This document shows, piece after piece, positions 25,857-34,532 of a stretch of DNA of 64,000 nucleotides; positions within the stretch are counted from its first letter, which is position 1, and each line of letters opens with the position of its first letter. Position numbers and translations under genes: made by a program. The notes beneath the pieces are model-generated. The model made no database searches. It saw only the letters and a list, made by a program, of their open reading frames with translations, and was not told the DNA's origin. This DNA comes from Flavobacterium sp. CF108. Its GTDB lineage: Bacteria; Bacteroidota; Bacteroidia; Flavobacteriales; Flavobacteriaceae. Location: NCBI RefSeq assembly GCF_900129795.1, contig NZ_FQWW01000003.1:124001-188000 (forward strand), given 5' to 3'.

Positions 25857-27455
25857 ATGAAAAATATAATAAAAAGAAGTGGTGCTGTAGCTTTGACACT
25901 ACTGATGTTAATATCTTCTTCTTGCTCTCAGGACTTTTTAGATGTGCCTGCAGAAGGAGTACCAACAATAGGAAACTATTACGATTCTGATGTAAAATTA
26001 GATAATGCAAGTAACGGACTTTACGGTATCGTTTGGTTTAATATGAACAAAGAAGGTTTTTATGGTATTACTGATGTTATATCGGGCAATATGTATGCAG
26101 GACCTTATAATGAATTTGGTAAATTCACAGATTTGAGTTTTACTAATTCACAGTCTTTTATTGGAGATTCATGGAGATCTTGTTTTGGGGCTGTTGCAAA
26201 TTGTAACACATATATAGGTTTATTACCTCAAAGTGTTGGGCCGGATGTAAGCAGTGAAGCATTAAACAATGCTTTAGGCGAAATGCATTTTATTAGAGCT
26301 TTTTCATACTTCTTTTTGGTAAGATTATGGGGCAATGTGCCAATTATTGAAAATAATGCTGATTATTCTAAGAATTTTGTGATTCCTAGTAATCCTACAA
26401 CAGATGTTTATACGTTTATAGAGAACGACTTAAAATTTGCTATTGCTAATTTAAGATCTAAAAACAGAGGATCTGATTATGCTTCAAATGCTCACGTTTC
26501 GAGCGGTTCTGCAAAAGCCCTTTTGGCAAAAGTATATTTGTATCAAAAGAAATATGAGCTTGCAAGAGCTATGGCTCAGGAAGTAATCAACAGCGGAGAG
26601 TTTAAATTATTAGGTGGAGATGAACTTCCAACAAAATCTTTTGCTGATTTATGGCTTCAAAAAAATAACAATAATGAAGAGTCTATCTTTTCATGGCAGT
26701 GGACAGGAGCAGGAACTTATTTTGAAGGAAACTTTTCAAACACATTATTTGCCCCAGAGAACAGATTAGTAGAAACTTCTTATTCAGGTCAAATTGCACC
26801 TTCTCAGGATTTAATTCACAATGTTTATGAGCCGGGAGATAAAAGAAGAGCCGAAACATTTATGCTTCCTGGAGATTATTATCCAAACTTAACTTATGCA
26901 CAAACACTTGCAGTAGATTCTCCAAAACTTTTAGGATATACTTTTGAAGAAGAAAATCAAGCTCAGAATTCTGGAGCTGGTTTGAAAAAGTATGTAATTG
27001 GGAAAGAGAATTTACCAATTACAGGGCCATTCAATGCGCCATTTAATGGAGAAAGCAGTATGAACAGTTACATGATGCGTTATGCTGATTTACTTTTAAT
27101 TCATGCCGAAGCGATATTAGGTTCACAAACCGGAAGCACTTCAGATCCTGCAGCTTTAAAATCATTCAACGCAGTTCGTAAAAGAGCAGGTCTGCCAATT
27201 AAAGCTTCTATTTCATTTGATGATATCTTTAAAGAAAGACGTGCAGAATTAGCTTGCGAAGGAGATTATTATTTTGATTTAGGACGTTTGCCATTTGCAA
27301 AAGCAAAAGCAATTTTAGAAGCTCAAAACAGAGGAGATAAAGATACGCCAAAGCATATTACAATTTCGGCAACAAATCTTTTACTGCCTTATCCGGCAGA
27401 TGATTTAATTAAAAATCCAAAATTAACAGAAGTAGCACCGTATACTTTTAAATAA
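25857..27455 (+). CDS. SusD/RagB-family glycan-binding lipoprotein
   Basis: 532 residues with lipobox cysteine C23 (ISSSC) followed by SQDFLDVPAEG, the usual SusD opening. The helical repeats include MHFIRAFSYFFLVRLWG and RYADLLLIHAEAIL, and the C-terminal ERRAELACEGDYYFDLGR block is diagnostic. It caps the SusC barrel at the cell surface and captures oligosaccharides. It follows susC by 12 bp and precedes the surface-binding gene by 17 bp. Confidence 0.95.
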   Translation: MKNIIKRSGAVALTLLMLISSSCSQDFLDVPAEGVPTIGNYYDSDVKLDNASNGLYGIVWFNMNKEGFYGITDVISGNMYAGPYNEFGKFTDLSFTNSQSFIGDSWRSCFGAVANCNTYIGLLPQSVGPDVSSEALNNALGEMHFIRAFSYFFLVRLWGNVPIIENNADYSKNFVIPSNPTTDVYTFIENDLKFAIANLRSKNRGSDYASNAHVSSGSAKALLAKVYLYQKKYELARAMAQEVINSGEFKLLGGDELPTKSFADLWLQKNNNNEESIFSWQWTGAGTYFEGNFSNTLFAPENRLVETSYSGQIAPSQDLIHNVYEPGDKRRAETFMLPGDYYPNLTYAQTLAVDSPKLLGYTFEEENQAQNSGAGLKKYVIGKENLPITGPFNAPFNGESSMNSYMMRYADLLLIHAEAILGSQTGSTSDPAALKSFNAVRKRAGLPIKASISFDDIFKERRAELACEGDYYFDLGRLPFAKAKAILEAQNRGDKDTPKHITISATNLLLPYPADDLIKNPKLTEVAPYTFK

Positions 27456-27472
27456 TTTTTAAAAATAAAAAT

Positions 27473-28531
27473 ATGAAAAATATAAAAATTGTTTCGTTAG
27501 CAGCATGCATGGCATGGATGTTATCTTTAATGCTTTTTACTTCATGCTCAAGTGATGACAGCAATGCTGAGGCTTCTACTGGTGCCCCTGTAATAGAATC
27601 TGTTATGCCTTCTGGTTATAATGCAGATGGAACCCTTAAACCCTTAACTCCGGTAACATTAGTAGATCCAAAAAACTATTATGTAATTCACGGAAAAGGA
27701 TTGCTTTCTACCAAAAAAGTATACTTTAATGACTTCGATACCTATTTCAGACCAACATTTGTAACCGATACGGATATCATTATATTGGTAGATGAAGACA
27801 CGCCTTATGCAAATGCTTCAAATCAGTTAAAGGTTGTTACAGACAAAGGAACTGTTGTTTATAATTTGACAGTTGCGCCTCCGGTACCTACCTTTAGCGG
27901 TTTTAATTCTATCAATTGTGCAGAAGGAGATCAGGTAATAATTAAAGGTAAATACTTCTTAAATCCTGTAGTAACTTTGGCAGAAACAGCAACACAACCT
28001 GCAGTTCCTGTTACGGTAGTATCTTCAACTTTAGAGCAAATCGTGGTTAAAATTCCGGCAAACGCAAATCACAGATATCTTTCTGTAGCTAATATCTCCG
28101 GAGCAGCCGTATCAAAAGAAGCCATAGGAACAGCCTTGTATGATGATGTATTATATGGTATGCAATGGGGAGGTCCGTGGGCTGGAAAAGGTGTTAATTT
28201 TGCTTTTGACGGAGATTCTTATCAGGGTGAAAAATCTTGGCAGTGGGAATTTGGTCAATGGGATGGAGGAAACTGGGGTTTCAATGTTGATTTAACGCCA
28301 TATAAAGCATTGCGTATTGCTATTAAAGGTGCAAAAACCGGACGCGTTAATTTTAGTGTAAACGGCGGTGTAAATTATGTTTTACCTGTTACAAGTTCAT
28401 GGGTTTATCTGGAAATTCCTTTTAGTGAATTAGGAAACCCTACAAGTCTTACTATGCTGACATTCCAGGAATCTAATAATGACGGCGGTAATACGGTATT
28501 GTTTGATGATATAGGATTTGTATTAAAATAA
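27473..28531 (+). CDS. IPT/TIG-containing surface glycan-binding lipoprotein
   Basis: 352 residues: lipobox cysteine C25 (LFTSC) with a following acidic SSDDSNAE run typical of surface export, then two IPT/TIG-like Ig domains (about 38-215, with VIHGKGL and IKGKYFLNP turns), and a C-terminal aromatic-rich beta domain (about 225-352; MQWGGPWAGKG, WQWEFGQWDGGNWG) likely to bind the glycan. This is the usual third gene of a SusCD operon (surface glycan-binding protein). A strong hairpin terminator follows within the operon. Confidence 0.85.
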   Translation: MKNIKIVSLAACMAWMLSLMLFTSCSSDDSNAEASTGAPVIESVMPSGYNADGTLKPLTPVTLVDPKNYYVIHGKGLLSTKKVYFNDFDTYFRPTFVTDTDIIILVDEDTPYANASNQLKVVTDKGTVVYNLTVAPPVPTFSGFNSINCAEGDQVIIKGKYFLNPVVTLAETATQPAVPVTVVSSTLEQIVVKIPANANHRYLSVANISGAAVSKEAIGTALYDDVLYGMQWGGPWAGKGVNFAFDGDSYQGEKSWQWEFGQWDGGNWGFNVDLTPYKALRIAIKGAKTGRVNFSVNGGVNYVLPVTSSWVYLEIPFSELGNPTSLTMLTFQESNNDGGNTVLFDDIGFVLK

Positions 28532-28558
28532 ATGAATTGCTTTTTTTGAGTTAGTTTA

Positions 28559-28592
28559 AGATATTCCCTAATTGAAAAGTTAGGGAATATCT
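28559..28592 (+). terminator. Intra-operon terminator after glycan-binding gene
   Basis: A perfect 13-bp stem AGATATTCCCTAA / TTAGGGAATATCT with an 8-nt loop is followed by T5. It lies between the surface-binding gene and the GH27 gene, so it may make the SusCD-binding protein part more abundant than the downstream enzymes. Confidence 0.85.
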
Positions 28593-28621
28593 TTTTATAA
28601 TGTCTTTTTAAATTTTATAAA

Positions 28622-29854
28622 ATGAAGAAAATTATTTTAGGATTAGCTTTATATGTTTCTGTTTTCGGCTTTAGCCAAGGAAATACACATACACAGGCAG
28701 GAGGTAAATTTGAAGGTTTAGCCATGACGCCGCCAATGGGATGGAATTCGTGGAATACTTTTGCAACCAACATTGATGAAAAATTAGTAAAAGAAACAGC
28801 AGATATAATGGTTTCGTCTGGATTGGCAGCGGCGGGTTACAATTATATAGTATTAGACGACGGCTGGATGGCCAAAGAACGTGATGCAAACGGAGATTTA
28901 GTTCCCGATCCGGTTAAATTTCCTAACGGAATGAAAGCACTAATCGATTATGTACACAGTAAAGGTTTAAAATTTGGTTTGTACAATTGTGCCGGAACCC
29001 AAACCTGCGCCGGGTATCCGGGAACTCGCGGTTATGAATATCAGGACGCTCGTTTTTACGCTAAATTAGGAATCGATTTTTTAAAATACGATTGGTGTAA
29101 TACAAAAGGAATTACTGCGCCAGAAGCGTATACAACGATGAGTAACGCATTAAAAACGGCTGGAAGACCAATTGTCTTCAGTCTTTGCGAATGGGGTGAT
29201 AATCAGCCGTGGGAGTGGGGGAAACCTGTTGGAAATTTGTGGAGAATTTCCGGAGATATTTATCCTTGTTTTGACTGCGAATTTAAACATCCTGAAAATT
29301 GGTCTTCTTGGGGATTTATGAAAATTGCCGAAATGAGAAAAGACATTCGTAAATATTCCGGCCCCGATCATTGGAATGATTTTGATATGATGGAAGTTGG
29401 AAACGAAATGAACGATACCGAAGATAAATCGCATTTTGCCATGTGGTGTATGCTTTCTTCGCCATTATTTACAGGAAATGATTATAGAAAAATGTCAAAA
29501 GAAACATTGACGATTTTAACCAATAAAGAATTAATCGCTGTAAATCAGGATAAATTAGGAATTCAGGGCTTCAAACATTCGGCAGAAGACGGTCTAGAAG
29601 TTTGGGTTAAACCTTTGTCAGACGGAAATTGGGCAGTTACTTTTTTAAACAGAAGCGAAGTTCCTAAAAAAATTAATTTCGATTGGAAAAAGAATGCAAT
29701 AAAAGATGTAGATTTCGGCTATGAAGCTGATTTTAACAAAACTACATTCAAATTAAAAAATCTTTGGACAAATAAAGATTCAGGAAATACGAAAAAGAAT
29801 TTTACAGCAGAATTAGCTTCACATGATTGCATAACATTGAAATTGTCTCTTTAA
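28622..29854 (+). CDS. GH27 alpha-galactosidase
   Basis: 410 residues with signal peptide (about 1-18). The GH27 start TPPMGWNSWNTF at about 36-47, VLDDGW at 77-82, nucleophile D157 in LKYDWCN and acid/base D212 in WRISGDI are all present, as is DHWNDFDMMEVGN. The enzyme removes alpha-1,6-linked galactose side chains from galactomannan or galactoglucomannan, probably in the periplasm. It is the fourth gene in the SusCD operon and stops 11 bp before the GH5 gene. Confidence 0.92.
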   Translation: MKKIILGLALYVSVFGFSQGNTHTQAGGKFEGLAMTPPMGWNSWNTFATNIDEKLVKETADIMVSSGLAAAGYNYIVLDDGWMAKERDANGDLVPDPVKFPNGMKALIDYVHSKGLKFGLYNCAGTQTCAGYPGTRGYEYQDARFYAKLGIDFLKYDWCNTKGITAPEAYTTMSNALKTAGRPIVFSLCEWGDNQPWEWGKPVGNLWRISGDIYPCFDCEFKHPENWSSWGFMKIAEMRKDIRKYSGPDHWNDFDMMEVGNEMNDTEDKSHFAMWCMLSSPLFTGNDYRKMSKETLTILTNKELIAVNQDKLGIQGFKHSAEDGLEVWVKPLSDGNWAVTFLNRSEVPKKINFDWKKNAIKDVDFGYEADFNKTTFKLKNLWTNKDSGNTKKNFTAELASHDCITLKLSL

Positions 29855-29865
29855 AATTTAAATTT

Positions 29866-30831
29866 ATGATGAGGTTTAAAAAATTAACTACGATTTTATT
29901 CTTATTAGTATGCTGCTTTGCACAAGCACAATTTGTAAAAAAACATGGTCAATTAAGTCTTCAGGGAACTCAGTTAGTAGATAAAAACAATGAACCCGTT
30001 GTTTTGCGAGGATTAAGTTTCGGGTGGCATAGTATGTGGCCGAGATTTTATAATGAAAAAGCCGTAAGCTGGCTCAAAAAAGATTTCAATTGCAATGTTG
30101 TGCGTGCCGCAATGGGAATCGAACTCGGAGATTACTCCTATACTAATGATCCTCAATTTTCAAAAGAAAAAATTGAAGCCGTGATAAATGGTGCCATAAA
30201 ATCTGATATCTATGTAATTATCGATTGGCACAGTCATAATGTTAATTTAAAAGAAGCAAAAGCATTTTTTGCAGAAATGTCCCAAAAATACTCTAAGTAT
30301 CCTAATATAATATATGAGATATTTAACGAACCCGATTATGAAACCTGGTGGGAAGTAAAAACCTATGCCGAAGAAGTAATAAGAGTAATAAGAGAAAATG
30401 ATCCCAACAATATCATATTGGTAGGATCGCCGCATTGGGACCAGGATGTTGACCTTCCGGCAGAAGACCCAATTTTAGGATACAATAATATAATGTATAC
30501 CATGCACTTTTATGCCGCTACGCATGGTAAAGAATTAAGAGACCGAACAGATCAGGCATTAAAAAGAGGTACTCCAATTTTTATATCTGAATCTGCGGGA
30601 ATGGAAGCTTCTGGCGATGGACCTTTAAATGTAAAAGCATGGCAGGAATATATTGACTGGATGGAATCAAAAAAGTTAAGCTGGATCACATGGTCCGTTT
30701 CGGATAAAGATGAAACTTGTTCTATTTTGCAAAAAACGGCAAAATCAGAAGGAAAGTGGAAAGATGAAGATTTAAAAGAATCCGGAATTAAGGTTCGGGA
30801 ATTTTTAAGAAAATATAATATGCAAGAATAA
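29866..30831 (+). CDS. GH5 endo-beta-1,4-glucanase-like enzyme (GH5_2-like)
   Basis: 321 residues from the ATG at 29866, preferred because it gives a proper signal peptide (MMRFKKLTTILFLLVCCFAQA); an in-frame TTG at 29827 would start inside the GH27 gene and spoil it. Motifs: GLSFGWHSMWP at 49-59, IDWHSH at 119-124, acid/base E155 in EIFNEPD, HFYAATHG and nucleophile E242 in FISESAG. These are those of GH5_2 cellulases rather than of mannanases, so it may cut beta-1,4 bonds after glucose in glucomannan. It is the last gene of the operon. Confidence 0.85.
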   Translation: MMRFKKLTTILFLLVCCFAQAQFVKKHGQLSLQGTQLVDKNNEPVVLRGLSFGWHSMWPRFYNEKAVSWLKKDFNCNVVRAAMGIELGDYSYTNDPQFSKEKIEAVINGAIKSDIYVIIDWHSHNVNLKEAKAFFAEMSQKYSKYPNIIYEIFNEPDYETWWEVKTYAEEVIRVIRENDPNNIILVGSPHWDQDVDLPAEDPILGYNNIMYTMHFYAATHGKELRDRTDQALKRGTPIFISESAGMEASGDGPLNVKAWQEYIDWMESKKLSWITWSVSDKDETCSILQKTAKSEGKWKDEDLKESGIKVREFLRKYNMQE

Positions 30832-31423
30832 AAAAAACTTTTTTATATAATAAGGAAGCCTGTTCAAATTTGAGCAGGTTTTTTTGTTTTAGGAACCATT
30901 TTTTGAGTCTTGAATTACATCTTCAATGGCTGTTTTTAGTGATTTATTTTTGTAGGAATTTTTGTTAAGCTTTGATGCTGTTGGATTTCCTGAGTATTTG
31001 TAACTGGGTTTTGTTTTGATGTTTTATTTTGAATAATACCCCTAAAAAATTATGGGGTATTTCTTTTTTAAAATGTTTTTAAGATGATTTTTGGTCTTTT
31101 TTGCATGTATTATTTTGTTTAACCCTTGTTTTTTGGCTTAAAACATTAAAAAGGCGTTGTTGAATTTTCAAAAACAAAACGCTATTAATGTCAAATAACG
31201 ATTATTGGCAGTTTAATTTTTGTAATCCATAATTCTTCACTGTAAATACCAAAAAAGTACTTTCCAATTATTCTACTCATACAAAAGTTAATAAATTCGC
31301 TAATGAAAATGAAGAGGTTTTAGGGGGAGATTCAAGGTTTTAAAAAATGACTTATACTATTAAATAGATATATAAACGATTAACTAACCAAAATCAAATT
31401 AATAACTAAAAACCAATTAACAC
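30832..31423. other. 592-bp gap with terminator and hairpins
   Basis: The gap holds a terminator for the SusCD operon (30859-30878), a second hairpin AATACCCC / GGGGTATT at 31035-31042 and 31054-31061 followed by a T-rich run, and an imperfect hairpin near 31150-31182. The last 100 bp before the porin gene are AT-rich; no -33/-7 pair was found. No open frame that looks coding was seen. Confidence 0.6.
30859..30878 (+). terminator. Terminator of the SusCD operon
   Basis: CCTGTTCAAA pairs with TTTGAGCAGG (one G-T pair; the loop will open from the AAATTT centre) and is followed by T7. Confidence 0.7.
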
Positions 31424-32515
31424 ATGAAAAAAGTATTTTACATTTTAGCTGCCACTTTAACCAGTTCTTTTGCTTTTGCACAAGAGGATGAAAAACCAAC
31501 TTCGCCAGCAACTACATGGGGAGGGTCTGCGGACGCTTACTATAAATATGATTTTTCTAAACAAATGAACGGATTAACGAGCTTTACCAACTCTCAGGAT
31601 TCGTTTGAATTAGGAATGGCTTCGATTGAAGCAAGTCATACTTTTGGAAAAGCTTCTGTTTTTGTAGACTTAGGTTTCGGAAAAAGAGCAGGAGAGTTCT
31701 CATACAATGAAACAACAGATAAAGATATAAACGCTAAATTTTTAATTAAACAATTATATTTCACTTACCAAATTACAGACGAATTTAAAGTTGTTGCCGG
31801 TAGCTTTGGTACACACGTAGGATATGAATTAGTAGATGCCGTAGACAATAAAAACTACAGTATGTCTTATGCTTTCTCTTATGGACCATTCTTTAATACT
31901 GGGGTGAAAGCACAATATACTAAAGGTAAATTTACTGCTATGTTTGGTATTACAAACCCAACAGATTTTAAATCGGCAATGGATGCAGGTTCAACACAAA
32001 AAACGTATATCGGACAAGTGGGTTATGTTGGCGAAACAGGAAGTGCTTATTTAAACTTTACATCAGGAAGTACAAATCCAATTCCTGGAAGTACAATACC
32101 AGTTTCTGATGAGAATAAAACACAATTCGATTTGACTGCTTCAAAAACAATAAGCGACAGTTTCGGACTTGGATTGAATGCAACTTACGCTAAAACGAAA
32201 CATGATTTTGATAGTACTTTAGATGGTGAGTGGTTTTCATTAGTAGGATATGCAAATTATTCATTCAGCCCATCTTTGCTTTTAGCATACAGAGTTGAAT
32301 ATTTTGATGCAAAAGATGCTGCTCCAAGTTTAGGAACATTAACAGGATCTAATGTATTTGCAAACACAGTTTCATTAAACTACAAAGTTGGAAAACTAAC
32401 AATAATTCCTGAGCTAAGATACGATGCTGCTTCTGAAGATATCTTTTTAGACAGCGATGCTGCTCCAACAGGAGGGTCATTCTTCGCCTTGCTTGCTACA
32501 ACATACTCTTTCTAG
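31424..32515 (+). CDS. Outer-membrane porin (BBP2-like beta-barrel)
   Basis: 363 residues: signal peptide to FAFA-QEDE (about 1-19), then alternating amphipathic strands across the whole length and a terminal aromatic (TTYSF), as in outer-membrane barrels. The GSFGTHVGYELVDAVDNKNYS segment and FxxGVKAxY pattern match the putative porin family (OmpL-like/BBP2) found near transporters in flavobacteria. The substrate is unknown. The gene is monocistronic, preceded by a long gap and followed by a terminator. Confidence 0.75.
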   Translation: MKKVFYILAATLTSSFAFAQEDEKPTSPATTWGGSADAYYKYDFSKQMNGLTSFTNSQDSFELGMASIEASHTFGKASVFVDLGFGKRAGEFSYNETTDKDINAKFLIKQLYFTYQITDEFKVVAGSFGTHVGYELVDAVDNKNYSMSYAFSYGPFFNTGVKAQYTKGKFTAMFGITNPTDFKSAMDAGSTQKTYIGQVGYVGETGSAYLNFTSGSTNPIPGSTIPVSDENKTQFDLTASKTISDSFGLGLNATYAKTKHDFDSTLDGEWFSLVGYANYSFSPSLLLAYRVEYFDAKDAAPSLGTLTGSNVFANTVSLNYKVGKLTIIPELRYDAASEDIFLDSDAAPTGGSFFALLATTYSF

Positions 32516-32545
32516 AGATAAAGATTGATATTTTTTTTTTTTTGG

Positions 32546-32577
32546 AGCTGTCGAAACATACTAATGTTTTGGCAGCT
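32546..32577 (+). terminator. Terminator after porin gene
   Basis: AGCTGTCGAAACA at 32546-32558 pairs with TGTTTTGGCAGCT at 32565-32577 (13 bp including two G-T pairs), followed by T6. Confidence 0.75.
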
Positions 32578-32940
32578 TTTTTATTGGATGTTTTTTTTTG
32601 CCACAGATTTAAAGGATTAAAAGGGATTTACTTTTGCTCTTTGAGTTGATGTTTTTTTGCCACAGATTAAAAGGATTAAAAAAGATTTTTTTTGCCACGA
32701 ATTTCACGAATTTTCACGAATTAAATTTTGCTTAATTTTTGAAAATAATTGCGTAAATAATTATTAACAAAGCTTTTAGCATAAGTCTTAAGTCTATTTT
32801 TAGCATACCCTTTTCACCACAAAGAATTAGTGAAATTCGTGAAATTCGTGGCAAAAAAAACATGAGCTCAAAGAATAATAATCTTTTTAATCCTTTTAAT
32901 CTGTGGCAAAACTTCGCATTTTATGAAATAACTAACAAAA

Positions 32941-32974
32941 AAAACGCATTTCTATAGATTTAGAAATGCGTTTT
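32941..32974. terminator. Bidirectional terminator
   Basis: A perfect 14-bp stem (AAAACGCATTTCTA with TAGAAATGCGTTTT) and 6-nt loop, T-tracts on both strands, just downstream of the amidase gene on the minus strand. Confidence 0.85.
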
Positions 32975-32996
32975 TTATGTCTTTTAAAACAAATGC

Positions 32997-33902
32997 TTAC
33001 TGCAGTTGTTTTTTGTATATAGAATATATTGTATCAATTGTTTTGCGGTCAAGCGTTGAGGTTGCATCTGTTTGAATATAATGCAATTTGAAAGCCTGAA
33101 TAGCTGCAGAAAGGTTCTTTGTGTTGTAACCAATAATTCTCAATGCAGGTTCGATTTTAAAATCAAATGGTGCTTCTTCGAGAACTTCATCCGGCCAGAT
33201 TCCAAAACCTTTTTCAGCTAATGTTTTCCACGGAAATAAAGCACTAGGATCTTGTTTTCTTCCCGGAGCAATATCAGCATGGCCTAAAAAGTTTTGAGTT
33301 GGAATATTGTAATCCTTTTTAAGTTTTGTCAGCAATGCTACTAAACTGTTGATTTGTGCCTCAGTAAAAGGTTTAAAACCATTATTGTCTAATTCAATTC
33401 CTATAGAAGAAGAATTTAAATCAGTATTTTTTCCCCAAGTAGACGCTCCTGCATGCCACGCTCTTAAATAATCGTTCAGCATTTGAACCACTTTTCCATT
33501 CTCAGAAATTATATAATGAGCACTAACCTGTGTTTTGGTTTTAGTGAAAGTGTTTATAGTCTGCTGAATAGAATCCTGAGCAGTGTGATGAATGACAACA
33601 AAACTAGGCTTTCTCAAGTTGAAGTTTACAGTTCCAATCCATTCTGTGCTAATTCCGTTTAATAAAGCAGTTGAACCCGTTTTAGACAACGTATCTTTGA
33701 TAATACCTAATTGAGAAGCATAAGTAGTATCAATAATTAACGGACTTATCGACGGAATTGTTTGTGCTTCTTTACTCGTAATTTGATTTTCTAAAGTCTT
33801 TAACTGCTGGTCATAAGCTTTTTCAGTATGCTTATACGGATTTGTTGAGCAAGAAGTAATAATAATTGCTAAAAACAAATAACAAAAATGTTTTTTTGCC
33901 AT
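32997..33902 (-). CDS. N-acetylmuramoyl-L-alanine amidase lipoprotein (Amidase_2)
   Basis: 301 residues: lipobox ITSC (C18), a linker to about 95, then an Amidase_2 domain with zinc ligands H105 (VIHHTA), H208 (GHADIAPGRK) and D218, and E170 in SIGIELDNNG. The AWHAGAS block at about 148-154 is also characteristic. Like AmiD it should remove peptides from muropeptides at the inner face of the outer membrane, in cell-wall recycling. Residues 235-301 form a helical peptidoglycan-binding-like tail. It is monocistronic. Confidence 0.9.
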   Translation of the reverse strand: MAKKHFCYLFLAIIITSCSTNPYKHTEKAYDQQLKTLENQITSKEAQTIPSISPLIIDTTYASQLGIIKDTLSKTGSTALLNGISTEWIGTVNFNLRKPSFVVIHHTAQDSIQQTINTFTKTKTQVSAHYIISENGKVVQMLNDYLRAWHAGASTWGKNTDLNSSSIGIELDNNGFKPFTEAQINSLVALLTKLKKDYNIPTQNFLGHADIAPGRKQDPSALFPWKTLAEKGFGIWPDEVLEEAPFDFKIEPALRIIGYNTKNLSAAIQAFKLHYIQTDATSTLDRKTIDTIYSIYKKQLQ

Positions 33903-33935
33903 GGTTAGTTACATTTTATAATAGAATAAGAACAA

Positions 33936-34490
33936 TTATTCCTGAACTTTTTCAGCTGGTTTTCCTTCTTCTTTATCCTCTTTTGAATCTTTATCTTTTT
34001 TCTTTTTTGATTTTGTCTTTTTAATCTCTTTAAAATCAGCCATGAAATTAGTGTACTTCTCTATCTGGTCAGGATTTAAAAAAGCAGTAACTTTTTTAGT
34101 CATACTTTCTTTTAAAGCTTTTAACTGCTCCATTTTTTCATCCTGGCTGCTGCTTTCATTTTTTATAAGAATTCCTTGTTCTCTCAAACCGTCGGCAAAA
34201 ACATTTGTAATTGCAATTACCTGAAGTTCATCAAGATTTACCGCAGGTTTCATTTGCTCGACAATTTTTGCAGCAGTTTCTTCAACAGGTATTTCTTTTG
34301 GTTTGCTGGTATTGCCTTGCGGACCTCCCATCATACTTCTGTCCATGCCCATTCCGCCGCCTCTTCCGTAGCCGCCTCCACCATAGCCATTGCCGTAACC
34401 ATTACCATATCCGTTTCCGTATTGAGCCGAAGCAAAATTGAAACAGAATAATGTAAAAACTAATAGAATTAAGTTTTGAGTAGCTTTCAT
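33936..34490 (-). CDS. Exported Gly-Tyr-rich and Lys-rich hypothetical protein
   Basis: 184 residues: signal peptide to ASA-Q (about 1-22), a low-complexity YGNG repeat region (about 23-55), a helical domain (about 68-155) and a Lys/Glu-rich tail (KKKKDKDSKEDKEEG). The helical part, with EELxVIxxxFxxxLREQ- and LNPDQIEKYxxF-type segments, resembles small periplasmic LTxxQ/Spy-like helical proteins, but similarity is weak. Function unknown. It is 42 bp downstream of rimO and could be cotranscribed with it. Confidence 0.65.
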   Translation of the reverse strand: MKATQNLILLVFTLFCFNFASAQYGNGYGNGYGNGYGGGGYGRGGGMGMDRSMMGGPQGNTSKPKEIPVEETAAKIVEQMKPAVNLDELQVIAITNVFADGLREQGILIKNESSSQDEKMEQLKALKESMTKKVTAFLNPDQIEKYTNFMADFKEIKKTKSKKKKDKDSKEDKEEGKPAEKVQE

Positions 34491-34532
34491 AAAGTTGTTT
34501 TGTCAAAGGTTAGCACTAGTTTTACGGTAAAT

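Larger units (their letters stand above)
32516..32996. repeat. Nested inverted repeats (GCCACAGATTAAA / GCCACGAATT families)
   Basis: The 481-bp gap contains nested palindromes. The outer arm TTTTGCCACAGATTAAAAGG at about 32655-32687 is mirrored at about 32880-32911. The inner arm TTTGCCACGAATTTCACGAA at about 32686-32722 is mirrored at about 32824-32860. A further half copy of the outer unit lies at about 32597-32625. The core between the arms (32723-32823) has no gene. Relatives occur at 50607-50669 and 51572-51648. Confidence 0.85.

Noticed and set aside
29827..29865. Longer GH5 frame starting at TTG 29827
   Set aside because: It would begin inside the GH27 gene and add residues before a proper signal peptide that starts at 29866.
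32597..32911. CRISPR array
   Set aside because: The repeats are inverted and nested, of unequal spacing, without unique spacers or cas genes.
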